From positions 1,860,001-1,924,000 of the forward strand of contig NZ_JAKVLR010000001.1 in assembly GCF_022484265.1 (NCBI RefSeq): 64,000 nt of DNA, written 5' to 3'. The stretch is from Companilactobacillus sp. (GTDB taxonomy: Bacteria; Bacillota; Bacilli; Lactobacillales; Lactobacillaceae). The translations under genes and the position numbers were made by a program. The notes beneath the pieces are model-generated. The model was given only the letters and a program-made list of their open reading frames with translations. It ran no database searches and was not told where the DNA came from. This document shows positions 50,842 to 59,206 of the stretch, one piece after another; positions within the stretch are counted from its first letter, which is position 1, and each line of letters starts with the position of its first letter.

Positions 50842-51819
50842 ATGAAAATTAGGGGATTAAGTTTAATCACACTTTTTGCAACAGGTGTATTGCTGTTATC
50901 TGGTTGTGGAAATCACAACTCGAATTCAAGCAGCAGTCCACAGACCAAAACGTCAGTTAGCAAGAGTTCTAAGAGCTCATCAGACAAGGATTCAAAGGCT
51001 CTTTGGAATGATTCAAAAGATGCACAGTTAAAGAAATTTATCGATGATTGGGCACCAACAATGCACCAGTCTTATCAAAAATTTGACGGAGAGCATACGA
51101 TCAAAACATCGACTGGTATGGTTTATCCAGACGACTTGACCAAAGTTAGCGTCGATGGCTCAAATTCCTCAATTGGTTGGAGCAAGTCAGGTAAGGGCCA
51201 CTATGCTTACAACGTAGTTGCCATTTATAATTACAACGGTTCACCAAACCACATCACATATTTCTTCGCCTTCCACGATGGCCAACCAGTCGCATTAGTT
51301 GACCAAAGTAGCGGTGGTACACCAGATCTAACACCAACTAAGAATAATGATGTGCAATCAACATTTGAAAGTATTGCAGGTGGAAGCAGTGCAAGTTCAA
51401 GTAGTAGTGCATCGGCAAATAATTCTAATGAAAACACTGGTAGTAGCGAAAAGAAGAATAGTTCTGACTCTGTTGTTACCGATAACGATACCATTGCCGT
51501 TATGGTCTATGAAAAGGGATTTAATGTTGAAGATGATCTTGCAAATATTCCAATTACCATTGGAGTAAACAAGGAAATGGGTAGATATGTCCTTGGAAGT
51601 GGCGGAACTGGTGCGACAACAATGACTTATTCAGCAAGTGGAAGTACTATTACGTATTGGACAAATGATTACGAGAATAGAAATTCTACTGGTGGTCCTG
51701 GTGAGAAGGAACATACAACAACAGTTCAAGAATTACAAAGGGAATTTTATGCAACCTCAAGTCAAAAGCAAGCAGTCAATGATGCTGCGTCAAGAATAAA
51801 ACATATGTCTGATTTTTAG
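50842..51819 (+). CDS. DUF4767 lipoprotein, paralogue 2
   Basis: The 325-residue protein has a signal peptide with lipobox LSGC, a Ser-rich tether, a DUF4767 domain (ALWNDSKDAQLKKFIDDW, SIGWSKSGKGHYAYNVVAIY, FFAFHDGQPVALV), a Ser/Asn linker, and a C-terminal domain (TIAVMVYEKGFN to EFYATSSQKQAVNDAASRI). It mirrors the lipoprotein at 38994-39962 in both domains. Anchored outside the membrane; function unknown. Confidence 0.88.
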   Translation: MKIRGLSLITLFATGVLLLSGCGNHNSNSSSSPQTKTSVSKSSKSSSDKDSKALWNDSKDAQLKKFIDDWAPTMHQSYQKFDGEHTIKTSTGMVYPDDLTKVSVDGSNSSIGWSKSGKGHYAYNVVAIYNYNGSPNHITYFFAFHDGQPVALVDQSSGGTPDLTPTKNNDVQSTFESIAGGSSASSSSSASANNSNENTGSSEKKNSSDSVVTDNDTIAVMVYEKGFNVEDDLANIPITIGVNKEMGRYVLGSGGTGATTMTYSASGSTITYWTNDYENRNSTGGPGEKEHTTTVQELQREFYATSSQKQAVNDAASRIKHMSDF

Positions 51820-51941
51820 AAAACAACAAATATAATAATGGTATTGATTGTTTTCTAACTACCTATAACACTGATATTTAATTCGATTCATCAACATTCC
51901 ATATAGCAAATGTTTGTATTCAATATAAAAAAGAACTAGTT

Positions 51942-51988
51942 TATCCATGTAAAAAATAACTATAAATTTTTTACATGGATTTTTTTTA
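51942..51988 (+). terminator. Strong hairpin and T run between the lipoprotein and aldo/keto reductase genes
   Basis: ATCCATGTAAAAAAT and ATTTTTTACATGGAT form a near-perfect stem, followed by eight T. It ends only 19 bases before the next start codon, so it might act as a leader terminator for that gene as well as ending the lipoprotein transcript. Confidence 0.8.
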
Positions 51989-52006
51989 CAAGGAGTGTAT
52001 ACATAT

Positions 52007-52879
52007 ATGGATGAAATTAGCGCAACTAAAGCAGGTACATATGAATTTGACAAGGACTTCGTTGTTAACCGTCTAGGCTATGGTACGATGCAACTTACAG
52101 GCCCTGGCACTTGGGGTCCTTACAAGGACGGTGACCAAGCGGTCGACGTGATCAAGCATGCATTTGATCTAGGTGTCAACTTTGTTGATACAGCTGACTC
52201 TTATGGCCCTTGGAATGCGGATAATTATTTGGCAAAAGCTTTGAAAGAATATCCGGATTCAGACAAGATCTTTATTTCTGATAAGGTCGGTCAAGTTCGT
52301 GTTGGACCTAATGGTTGGGTACCAGTTGGTGCACCCGCATTTCTCCGTCAAGAAGTAGAACTTTCATTACGTAAATTTAATCGTGATCATGAAGACTTGT
52401 TGTTCTTGCATAGAATCGATTCACATTATCCAATCGAGGACCAAATCGGCGAATTGAAGAAGATGCAAGATGAGGGCAAGATTAAGCATATTGGTATCAG
52501 TCAAGTAACTATGGATGAATTGAAGTCGGCACAAAAGGTTGCCAAAATTGATGCCGTTGAAAACATGTATAACGTTGGACATCATACTGGCGACGATGCA
52601 ATTGTCGATTATTGCAAGGAACAAGGAATTGCCTTCTTGCCTTGGTTCCCTCTAGATACTGGTAATTTGGCAAAACCAGACAGTCCATTGAACAGTATTG
52701 CTGAAAAATATGGCGTCAGTTCTGCTCAAATTGCTTTGGCATGGCTGTTGAAGCGTTCAGACAATATCTTGCCAATTCCAGGTACTAGTTCGGTTGAACA
52801 TTTGAAGGACAATGTTAGTGCAGCCAATGTTCAATTAAGCGATGAGGATTTTAACAAGTTATCTGGCTTACAAAAATAA
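52007..52879 (+). CDS. Aldo/keto reductase (YdbC-like)
   Basis: AAGGAG lies 11 bases before ATG 52007. The 290-residue enzyme has RLGYGTMQLTGPGTWG, VNFVDTADSYGPWNADNYL (Asp/Tyr of the tetrad), LLFLHRIDSHYPIEDQIG, IGISQVTMDEL and the C-terminal LPIPGTSSVEHLKDN (NADPH binding). This subclass resembles pyridoxal reductase-like/YdbC AKRs. The substrate is unknown. It is a single gene with its own terminator. Confidence 0.88.
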   Translation: MDEISATKAGTYEFDKDFVVNRLGYGTMQLTGPGTWGPYKDGDQAVDVIKHAFDLGVNFVDTADSYGPWNADNYLAKALKEYPDSDKIFISDKVGQVRVGPNGWVPVGAPAFLRQEVELSLRKFNRDHEDLLFLHRIDSHYPIEDQIGELKKMQDEGKIKHIGISQVTMDELKSAQKVAKIDAVENMYNVGHHTGDDAIVDYCKEQGIAFLPWFPLDTGNLAKPDSPLNSIAEKYGVSSAQIALAWLLKRSDNILPIPGTSSVEHLKDNVSAANVQLSDEDFNKLSGLQK

Positions 52880-52895
52880 TAAGGATTAAATATTG

Positions 52896-52927
52896 AGGTG
52901 CGTCCCGATAGGATGCATCTTTTTTTT
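52896..52927 (+). terminator. Terminator of the aldo/keto reductase gene
   Basis: GAGGTGCGTCC pairs with GGATGCATCTT, followed by TTTTTTT. Confidence 0.85.
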
Positions 52928-53002
52928 GAAAAAATTTTGGAAATGGAATACGTAATTTAACTGTGTAATAAACAAATAGTTTTAATAAAAATGGAGGAAA
53001 AT

Positions 53003-53452
53003 ATGCCGCTAGAATATGTTGATCAAAATTTACTCGATAGTCCAGCACAAGTTATAGTCAACACAGTTAATACTGTTGGTGTCATGGGCAAGGGAATTGC
53101 ATTGGAATGTAAAAAAACGTATCCAGATATGTTCACTAAATATAAGCAATACTGTGAAGATGGAAGCCTGACTGTGGGCAAGTTGTATCTTTATAAATCT
53201 GATGACAAGTGGATCTTAAATTTCCCAACGAAAAAGAATTGGCGCAGTAAATCTAAAATCAAATACTTGGAACTAGGTTTGCAAAAATTTGTCGAGACTT
53301 ATAAACAAAAAGAGATAGAGTCGATTTCCTTTCCACAATTAGGTGCCGGAAATGGTGGCCTCAATTGGGATAAACAAGTTAAACCCTTAATGGAAAAGTA
53401 TTTGGCAGACTTACCGATCAAAGTTTATATTCATATTTATCAGGAGAAATAA
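53003..53452 (+). CDS. Macrodomain protein, DarG/TARG1-like ADP-ribosyl glycohydrolase
   Basis: ATG 53003 follows GGAGGA by 6 bases. The 149-residue single domain has VIVNTVNTVGVMGKGIALECKK (ADP-ribose binding loop with the catalytic Lys of TARG1-like enzymes), VGKLYLY, ILNFPTKKNWRSKSK, and SISFPQLGAGNGGLNW. This subgroup includes DarG, which reverses ADP-ribosylation of DNA by DarT. No DarT gene is adjacent, and the C-terminal part of full-length DarG is absent. It could guard against a foreign DarT, or process other ADP-ribosyl adducts. Confidence 0.88.
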   Translation: MPLEYVDQNLLDSPAQVIVNTVNTVGVMGKGIALECKKTYPDMFTKYKQYCEDGSLTVGKLYLYKSDDKWILNFPTKKNWRSKSKIKYLELGLQKFVETYKQKEIESISFPQLGAGNGGLNWDKQVKPLMEKYLADLPIKVYIHIYQEK

Positions 53453-53454
53453 TA

Positions 53455-53486
53455 AAAGGTGTGACCTACAATTGGCCACACCTTTG
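53455..53486. terminator. Terminator between convergent macrodomain and thiE genes
   Basis: AAAGGTGTGACC pairs with GGCCACACCTTT, with loop TACAATT. The minus strand continues TTATT after the stem, behind thiE; the plus strand lacks a clear T run. Confidence 0.7.
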
Positions 53487-53488
53487 CT

Positions 53489-54097
53489 CTATCGATTTAA
53501 TAATTCTTGAACAGTTTCTTCAACGTTATCAACCTTCATAATTCCACTAACCACTGCCACTCCAGCAATGGGGATGTCATGAAAGGCTTGCACATTAGTA
53601 GTCTTGATCCCGCCGATGGCAACGACAGGGATGTTGACGTTTTGTGCAATTTCATTGAGGGTTGTTATTTCAGTATGTTTAGTGATGACCTTAGTTTGTG
53701 TCGGAAAGATGGCTCCAGTTCCTAAATAATCAGCTCCTAGTTGTTCAGCTTTTTTAGCACGTGCTAAAGTTTTGGCCGAAACACCTAGAATTTTATTTGG
53801 ACCGAGTAACTTTCGAGAAATTCCAATTGGCATTTCGTTGTCTCCAATGTGTACTCCTGAGGCATCGACTGCTAAACAAATATCAATCCGATCGTCAATT
53901 ATCAGGGGGATTTGATAAGAATCGGTAATTTGTTTAACTTTTAAGGCTAATTCAAAAATTTCTCTAGTGGTCGCATTTTTCTCTCGCAATTGGACCATTG
54001 TCACGCCAGCACGACAAGCTTCATTGATGATCCGTAAAAATTTTTCATCAGAATAATCGTATCGAGCAGTGACTAAATAAAGACTCAGATCAAGCAT
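53489..54097 (-). CDS. thiE: Thiamine-phosphate synthase
   Basis: The start at 54097, with AGAGGTG about 7 bases upstream, overlaps the thiM end by 8 bases. The 202-residue TIM-barrel enzyme couples HMP-pyrophosphate with thiazole phosphate. Visible blocks are VTMVQLREKNATTREI, LIIDDRIDICLAVDASGVHIG, LGVSAKTLARAKKAEQLGADYLGTG and VAIGGIKTTNV. It is the last gene of the riboswitch-controlled operon. Confidence 0.93.
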   Translation of the reverse strand: MLDLSLYLVTARYDYSDEKFLRIINEACRAGVTMVQLREKNATTREIFELALKVKQITDSYQIPLIIDDRIDICLAVDASGVHIGDNEMPIGISRKLLGPNKILGVSAKTLARAKKAEQLGADYLGTGAIFPTQTKVITKHTEITTLNEIAQNVNIPVVAIGGIKTTNVQAFHDIPIAGVAVVSGIMKVDNVEETVQELLNR

Positions 54098-54932
54098 GGA
54101 CTGCACCTCTGATTGCTTCAAACCAATAGTCATTGTTCATTAAAAGAGATAGTTGATTGAGAGTTTGTTGACGGAAGTCAGCCAAGCCCTCGGTGATTTG
54201 ACTGGCATTTTCCGCACAGATATTAAGATAACTGATGGCACTGATTCCAGCCGCCAATCCTTCGTGATTGTTCTTGATCAAGGCTGCCATCATTGCACCA
54301 ACGATATCTCCAGTACCAGTAAAACGGTCGAGTTCCGGGACACCGTTATGTAGCTCAAAGCAACTGCCGTCGCAAACGACCAAATCAGTTTCACCAGTAG
54401 CAATAAAAGTAGTTTCTGGATGACGACTAGCCAGACCTTTCATGGCGTGCAACAGTTCGTCAATTGCAGCATCTGCCTGGTCTTCAATTGAGGCATCGAC
54501 GCCGCGTGCTTCACTATCTAAGTTGCAAAAAGCTCTCATTTCAGAAGTATTTCCCTTAATGATCGTTGGAGCCAGTTCCGATAGTTTAAATGCCAAATTG
54601 TATCTAATTGTAGAAGATGCAATTCCCACTAGATCAACAACAAAGGGCGTATCGGTCTCATCTGCCATTTTTCCAGCTTGAAAAAGTGTCTCCTCTCGTT
54701 CTGGTGAAATGTGTCCTAGATTCAAAAATAGGCTATCAGTTTGGCTGAAAAAGTCTGAAAATTCACGGGTGTCAGAAGCCATTACTGGTTTAGCATTGAT
54801 ATATAACAAGGCATTAGCGACTGACTCTTCAGTGATCTCGTTGGTAATGCAGTGAACTAATGTTGCATTTTGAATTGGAAAGCTGTCTTTAACAAATTGA
54901 GTAAAAAAGTTATTTCGACTGTAATTTTCCAT
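54090..54932 (-). CDS. thiM: Hydroxyethylthiazole kinase
   Basis: Start 54932 has AAGAGGC 6 bases upstream; the longer in-frame Met lacks a site. The 280-residue ribokinase-fold enzyme phosphorylates the thiazole alcohol for thiamine salvage. It shows HCITNEITEESVANALL, NLGHISPEREE, FVVDLVGIASS and DRFTGTGDIVGAMMA. The last Asp stands where many ThiM enzymes carry Cys (GTGC). It overlaps thiW upstream by 23 bases and thiE downstream. Confidence 0.92.
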   Translation of the reverse strand: MENYSRNNFFTQFVKDSFPIQNATLVHCITNEITEESVANALLYINAKPVMASDTREFSDFFSQTDSLFLNLGHISPEREETLFQAGKMADETDTPFVVDLVGIASSTIRYNLAFKLSELAPTIIKGNTSEMRAFCNLDSEARGVDASIEDQADAAIDELLHAMKGLASRHPETTFIATGETDLVVCDGSCFELHNGVPELDRFTGTGDIVGAMMAALIKNNHEGLAAGISAISYLNICAENASQITEGLADFRQQTLNQLSLLMNNDYWFEAIRGAVHA

Positions 54933-55446
54933 GTTTGGCCTCTTGGAATAAGGATTGAACACGTAGGAATGTACGCGTGTCTTTTAACTTGTACAAAACT
55001 AGAAACGCAATGATCGAACCAGAGATTGCACCACCAAAGAATCTTGGTGTATATAAGAACCAATACATACCGTTTGAATTGCCAGTGAACCATACCATGA
55101 CAGGGAATGATGCCAATGAACCAATCAAACCGGTTCCGATGATTTCTCCGAGCATTGCACCCCAAATCTTATGAGTATAGCGATAGCCGATCCCAGCCAA
55201 TAGGGCTCCAAAGAAGGCACCGGTTAAGGCTAGTGGTGGGATTCCCATCATCGTCATACGGATAATGGCACAAACTAATGCCATGATAGCTACATAATAA
55301 GGTCCTAACATGGCAGCACCAATGACGTTTAAAACACTAGACATAGGTGCCATACCTTCGATTCGAAAAATTGGAGAAAGTACAACATCCAAAGCAATCA
55401 TCATTGCCAGGATAGTTAACTTTTGAGTCTTGGAAGAATTGATCAT
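54910..55446 (-). CDS. thiW: ThiW, thiamine-precursor (thiazole) ECF transporter S component
   Basis: Start 55446 follows AAGGAG. The 178-residue protein has five or six helices typical of ECF S components (ALDVVLSPIFRIEGMAPMSS, then MMGIPPLALTGAFFGALLAG). ThiW is predicted to import the thiazole moiety used by ThiM, with the shared EcfAAT module encoded elsewhere. It is the first gene after the TPP riboswitch. Confidence 0.9.
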   Translation of the reverse strand: MINSSKTQKLTILAMMIALDVVLSPIFRIEGMAPMSSVLNVIGAAMLGPYYVAIMALVCAIIRMTMMGIPPLALTGAFFGALLAGIGYRYTHKIWGAMLGEIIGTGLIGSLASFPVMVWFTGNSNGMYWFLYTPRFFGGAISGSIIAFLVLYKLKDTRTFLRVQSLFQEAKHGKLQSK

Positions 55447-55499
55447 AAGAAACTCCTTAATAAAATTTTGAATCGAAAATTCGGGGAGCTTGACCAATA

Positions 55500-55532
55500 A
55501 AAAATGCCTGTCATTAATCTAATGACGGGCAC
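55500..55532 (-). terminator. Expression-platform terminator of the TPP riboswitch
   Basis: On the minus strand GCCCGTCATTAGATTAATGACAGGC forms a strong hairpin followed by ATTTTTTATT, between the aptamer and thiW. TPP binding should favour it. Confidence 0.85.
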
Positions 55533-55556
55533 AAAAAGACCATAAAATGGTTTCAC

Positions 55557-55624
55557 ATTTTCCTTCGCCGGTGTTGGCCGTGTCAGGTTCAATGGGTATA
55601 ATCTCAGCGTTTGTGCACCCCAAA
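55557..55624 (-). promoter_or_regulatory. TPP (THI-element) riboswitch aptamer
   Basis: The minus strand reads GGGGTGC, GCTGAGA, ATACCC-TTGAACCTGA, then ACCGGCGAAGGAAA in order: the conserved thi-box core. It controls thiW-thiM-thiE by transcription termination. Confidence 0.95.
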
Positions 55625-55750
55625 TGTTTCGTATTCAATTGTGATTTCAGTATAGCATAAATTTTGTATATCTCATGACATTTCCACACTTATTAAAAAC
55701 TTGTTAGGTTTGATATTAATAAGTTGATTCTCATATTATAATGGAATCAT

Positions 55751-55764
55751 AGAGAACGCTTACA
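55751..55764 (+). promoter_or_regulatory. Candidate cre (CcpA) site before the esterase gene
   Basis: AGAGAACGCTTACA matches the cre consensus TGWNANCGNTNWCA at all but the first base. It lies 20 bases before the esterase start, a position that would allow repression by CcpA on good sugars. Confidence 0.5.
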
Positions 55765-55784
55765 ATCACATGAGGATGGTAAAA

Positions 55785-56537
55785 ATGAAAGTAGAAATAA
55801 CTAGAGACGGATTAACGTTACGCGGAATTTTTAATAAACCAGATACTGACAAGTTTGATTTGGTGATTCTAATGCACGGTTTCATGGGCAATAAAGGTGA
55901 TTTCCCTAGTACTTTGTTGTATCAATTAGCCGAAAGTTTCGAAGACAAAGGTATGGCAACTTTGCGTTGCGACTTTGATGGACATGGCCAAAGCGACGGC
56001 CGCTTCCAAGATATGACGGTCATGAGTGAATTGGCTGATGCTCAAGCAATTTATGAATACGCCCAAAAAGTCGAAGGCGTGCAAAATATTTATTTAGTCG
56101 GTCACTCTCAAGGTGGCGTCGTCGCAAGTATGTTTGCCGGCTACTATCCAGATAAGGTCGCAAAATTGATTTTGCTCTCACCAGCAGCAACGCTTAAATC
56201 TGATGCCGAAAAGGGCGAAGTACTGGGAGTTAAGTACGACCCGGTCAATGTTCCAGACGAATTGCATGACTTTGGCAGCAAGGTCGTTGGTGGATTTTAC
56301 CTGCGTACAAACAAGAGCTTGCCGATTTATGAAGTTTCAAAGCTGTATCAGGGGCCAGTTTGTCTGATCCATGGGACTGATGATAAGATTGTCGATCCAA
56401 GTGCTTCTGAAAAATATGACGAGATCTATCAAAACAGTACCCTGCATCTGTTGCCACAAGGAGACCACGTCTACACCGTTGGCAATAGCCAGCAAAGAGC
56501 AGTGAAAATCGCGACTGACTTTTTGCTAAAGAATTAA
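55785..56537 (+). CDS. Alpha/beta hydrolase, cinnamoyl (feruloyl) esterase-like
   Basis: TGAGGATGG lies about 7 bases before ATG 55785. The 250-residue protein has the oxyanion block MHGFMGNKGDF, nucleophile GHSQGG (Ser108), acid near DDKIVDPS (Asp199 or 200) and GDHVY (His228). Length and spacing match the L. johnsonii cinnamoyl esterases, which release ferulic and other hydroxycinnamic acids from plant esters. There is no signal peptide, so it is intracellular. A cre-like site suggests catabolite control. Confidence 0.85.
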   Translation: MKVEITRDGLTLRGIFNKPDTDKFDLVILMHGFMGNKGDFPSTLLYQLAESFEDKGMATLRCDFDGHGQSDGRFQDMTVMSELADAQAIYEYAQKVEGVQNIYLVGHSQGGVVASMFAGYYPDKVAKLILLSPAATLKSDAEKGEVLGVKYDPVNVPDELHDFGSKVVGGFYLRTNKSLPIYEVSKLYQGPVCLIHGTDDKIVDPSASEKYDEIYQNSTLHLLPQGDHVYTVGNSQQRAVKIATDFLLKN

Positions 56538-56612
56538 ACAATTCAATTATTTTTAGTTATTCGATAATCAAATTATAATGACTTTGAAGTCAATAAAAGG
56601 AGATGTCTAATC

Positions 56613-56855
56613 ATGATGGGTTCAACATTTTGTTCAGGTTTATTCGGTTCTGGAATGGGCTTCATGGGCGGTGGAATGTTTATCACCGGTCTAGCAGTAT
56701 TAATGATCATCTTTGCGTTCGTCTACTTTTTCAGTGGCGATCATACTAAGTTAGCTAAACAAAAGAATGCCTTAGAAATTTTAAAAGAAGAATATGCTAA
56801 GGGTAATATGACCGACGACGAGTATCAAAGACGCAAGCATAATTTAGAAGGTTAA
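56613..56855 (+). CDS. Small membrane protein with SHOCT domain
   Basis: The 80-residue protein has an N-terminal Gly/Met-rich hydrophobic segment (GFMGGGMFITGLAVLMIIFAF) as one or two helices and a C-terminal SHOCT motif: LEILKEEYAKGNMTDDEYQR. SHOCT modules are short dimer or oligomer helices of unknown role. GGAG precedes the start, and a terminator follows at once. Confidence 0.85.
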   Translation: MMGSTFCSGLFGSGMGFMGGGMFITGLAVLMIIFAFVYFFSGDHTKLAKQKNALEILKEEYAKGNMTDDEYQRRKHNLEG

Positions 56856-56856
56856 A

Positions 56857-56888
56857 AAAATGGAATACCAGCTGGTATTCCATTTTTT
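56857..56888. terminator. Bidirectional terminator
   Basis: AAAAATGGAATACC and GGTATTCCATTTTT form a nearly perfect palindrome with A and T tracts on both sides, between the SHOCT gene and the convergent DUF1129-like gene. Confidence 0.88.
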
Positions 56889-57723
56889 ATTTCTTATTAT
56901 CTTGTTGAGTTGAGTGCCAAAAGACGGCGCCAAACCAGAAGATCCCGAGAATCAATAAGATGATTGCAATCGTTGAAACTTGTTTAATAACGTAATAAGG
57001 CAAGCCAAAAGTTTTGATGATGTTCAATAGGGTGATGATCAAAATTACTGGCATTGCGGCAATCAGAATCTGTTCGTAAGTATCTGGTAAAAAGTAGATT
57101 CCAACCAAGCAGGCAACAATCACGATAACATTGACGAAGACGATACCGCCATTGTTGATGCTGAAACTCATAAATGATGGCGTGATGAATAAAATTCCGG
57201 CGAAGATAGCAATCACCACGACTCCAAAAATCCCGGCAGCGGTATATTCGATTTTTTTATTGTCGAATAGCTTGCGATAGGTAGTTTGGTGAACGAACCA
57301 CATCATACCAGCGGTTAAGGCAATCATGAAGACACCGTTTAAGATAAATGGCATTAGATTGATCTCGTGATTAGAACTGCTGAATTGCGTGATCAGAGTC
57401 CAGATAACACTGATACCAAAGAGCAGGCCAATGAATTTAACACGTTCAAAAAGGCTGATCTTAGTATAGTTAGCAATCAATTCGTCGGCGACTTCAGATG
57501 GATTTTTCCCCAGATATTCTTCGGCATTTTTATAATCTTTTTGCGCATCAATGATGTCCTTGAGAATTTCCAGCAAGCTACTTTCGACTTCGTTGTCGTC
57601 ATAGAAAAATCCTGCTGACCTAACGTAGATCAGTAATTTTTCATAATATTCTTTATTTTGGTCATTTAATTGCTGGCGCAATTGATTGTTTTCGTCGATT
57701 ATTTTTGAAACTTTATTTGCCAT
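56887..57723 (-). CDS. DUF1129-like membrane protein coupled to PadR
   Basis: The 278-residue protein has an N-terminal coiled coil (ENNQLRQQLNDQNKEYYEKLL), a DUF1048/1129-like soluble helical part (SLLEILKDIIDAQ, AEEYLGKNPSEVADEL), then six membrane helices. ATG 57723 overlaps the end of padR by 11 bases, so translation is coupled. In lactobacilli such genes travel with PadR regulators; the function is unknown. Confidence 0.8.
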   Translation of the reverse strand: MANKVSKIIDENNQLRQQLNDQNKEYYEKLLIYVRSAGFFYDDNEVESSLLEILKDIIDAQKDYKNAEEYLGKNPSEVADELIANYTKISLFERVKFIGLLFGISVIWTLITQFSSSNHEINLMPFILNGVFMIALTAGMMWFVHQTTYRKLFDNKKIEYTAAGIFGVVVIAIFAGILFITPSFMSFSINNGGIVFVNVIVIVACLVGIYFLPDTYEQILIAAMPVILIITLLNIIKTFGLPYYVIKQVSTIAIILLILGIFWFGAVFWHSTQQDNKK

Positions 57724-58054
57724 TGTCGTCACCGTCTTTTGTCGAGATTATTTGATTTACTACAGTTTCAAGAGCTTGCCACTGGTCAATGAATTCGCCG
57801 ATCTGGTCACGTCCTTGTTGGGTAATTGAATAGTATTTCCTGGTTGGTCCCTCAGAAGATGCCTTGCGAACGCTAGTTAATTGACCATTCTTTTCCAATT
57901 TTTGCAGGAGCGGATAAACGGTCCCGCCGATAATATCGGTGAAGCCCAGTTCTTGCAGCCGTTGGACTAACTCGTATCCGTAGACGTCTTTTTTTGAGAT
58001 AACCATTAGGACGCATCCTTGCAGGACGCCCTTTAGCAATTGGGAATTATTCAT
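57713..58054 (-). CDS. PadR family transcriptional regulator
   Basis: The 113-residue protein has a PadR winged helix: GYELVQRLQELGFTDIIGGT, VYPLLQKLEKNGQL and the wing GPTRKYYSITQQG. Short PadR proteins of this class repress their own operon. It is co-transcribed with the DUF1129-like gene. A palindrome, ATGTAATACAT, lies 18 bases before its start. Confidence 0.9.
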   Translation of the reverse strand: MNNSQLLKGVLQGCVLMVISKKDVYGYELVQRLQELGFTDIIGGTVYPLLQKLEKNGQLTSVRKASSEGPTRKYYSITQQGRDQIGEFIDQWQALETVVNQIISTKDGDDNGK

Positions 58055-58071
58055 GATTATTTCCTCACTAG

Positions 58072-58084
58072 TATGTAATACATA
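58072..58084. promoter_or_regulatory. Candidate PadR operator
   Basis: TATGTAATACATA is a perfect palindrome with a single central base and contains the ATGT/ACAT half-sites used by PadR proteins. It lies upstream of padR, in the promoter region shared with the divergent aldo/keto reductase gene. Confidence 0.5.
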
Positions 58085-58189
58085 TTAGCACTGATGAACT
58101 ATTGTGTAAAGCCTACTAGTAAAAAATTTGACTTCGACTATGCTCTAACGAGTATGCTTAGTTCAATTAATACTTCTAAGGAGACTACC

Positions 58190-59173
58190 ATGAAATATCG
58201 TAGATTTGGAAAAACTAACTTTAATGCATCTGAAGTATCGTTGGGTACTTGGCAATTAGGTTCAAAATGGGGCGACCCATTTTCAGAAGACGATGCTCAA
58301 AAGACACTTGAAGCTGCCTGGGACAACGGCGTCAACTTTTTTGACACAGCCGATGTTTATCAAGATGGCGAAAGCCAACGTGCTTTGGCAAAATTCATCA
58401 AGGGAAAAGGCGACAAGGTCTTTGTTTCCACTAAAGTCGGTCGCCGTTTAGATCCGCATGTTGCAGAAGGCTACAACGAAAAGAACTTGACGAAGTTTGT
58501 TGAAGACTGCCTCACAAATCTTGACGTTGATGCCTTGGACAACGTTTTGCTGCACTGTCCACCAACACCTGTTTTTTATGAACCAGAAGTATTTTTCACG
58601 ATGGACAAGTTGAAAAAAGAAGGTAAGATCAAGAACTACGGCGTTTCAGTTGAAAAAGTAGAAGAAGCTATGAAGGCTTTGGATTACGACATTTCTTCAG
58701 TTGAAATCATCTATAACATGTTCCGTTTACGTCCAGCCGATAATTTCTTCAGAATGGCTAAAGAGCATGACGTCGGTATCATTGCCCGTGTGCCACTTGC
58801 TAGTGGGTTGTTGAGTGGTAAATACACGATGAATACAACATTCGGCAAAAACGATCACCGCACGACCAACCGTCATGGTGAAGAATTCGATGCCGGCGAA
58901 ACCTTCTCTGGTGTAGATTACGCAACTGGTGTCAAAGCAGCTCAAGAGTTGGATGCTAAATTAGGCGCCGGCGACAAGCTGGCTCAAATGGCACTGAGAT
59001 ATATCTTGATGTCAGATGCTGTTAGCACGGTAATTCCAGGTGCATCAAAGCCTGAACAAATTGAAAAAAATGTTGCCGCAGCAGACTTGCCAGCCTTCAC
59101 CCATGAACAAATGGGTATCGTCCGTGATATTTACGACAAATATATGAAGAATCCTGTGCAATATAAGTGGTAG
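58190..59173 (+). CDS. Aldo/keto reductase (aryl-alcohol dehydrogenase-like)
   Basis: AAGGAG lies 7 bases before ATG 58190, which gives MKYRRFGKTNFNASEVSLG, the classic start of this subclass; an upstream in-frame ATG would add 32 odd residues. The 327-residue enzyme shows VNFFDTADVYQDGESQ, VFVSTKVGRRLDP, NYGVSVEKVEEA and TVIPGASKPEQIEKN. It probably reduces aldehydes with NADPH. It is divergent from padR. Confidence 0.9.
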   Translation: MKYRRFGKTNFNASEVSLGTWQLGSKWGDPFSEDDAQKTLEAAWDNGVNFFDTADVYQDGESQRALAKFIKGKGDKVFVSTKVGRRLDPHVAEGYNEKNLTKFVEDCLTNLDVDALDNVLLHCPPTPVFYEPEVFFTMDKLKKEGKIKNYGVSVEKVEEAMKALDYDISSVEIIYNMFRLRPADNFFRMAKEHDVGIIARVPLASGLLSGKYTMNTTFGKNDHRTTNRHGEEFDAGETFSGVDYATGVKAAQELDAKLGAGDKLAQMALRYILMSDAVSTVIPGASKPEQIEKNVAAADLPAFTHEQMGIVRDIYDKYMKNPVQYKW

Positions 59174-59177
59174 TAAG

Positions 59178-59206
59178 TAGCGTCTTAAGAGAAATCTTAG
59201 GGCGTT
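59178..59206. terminator. Terminator between convergent aldo/keto reductase and LysR genes
   Basis: GCGTCTTAAG pairs with CTTAGGGCGT (one bulge), followed by TTTATTTT on the plus strand. Confidence 0.6.
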
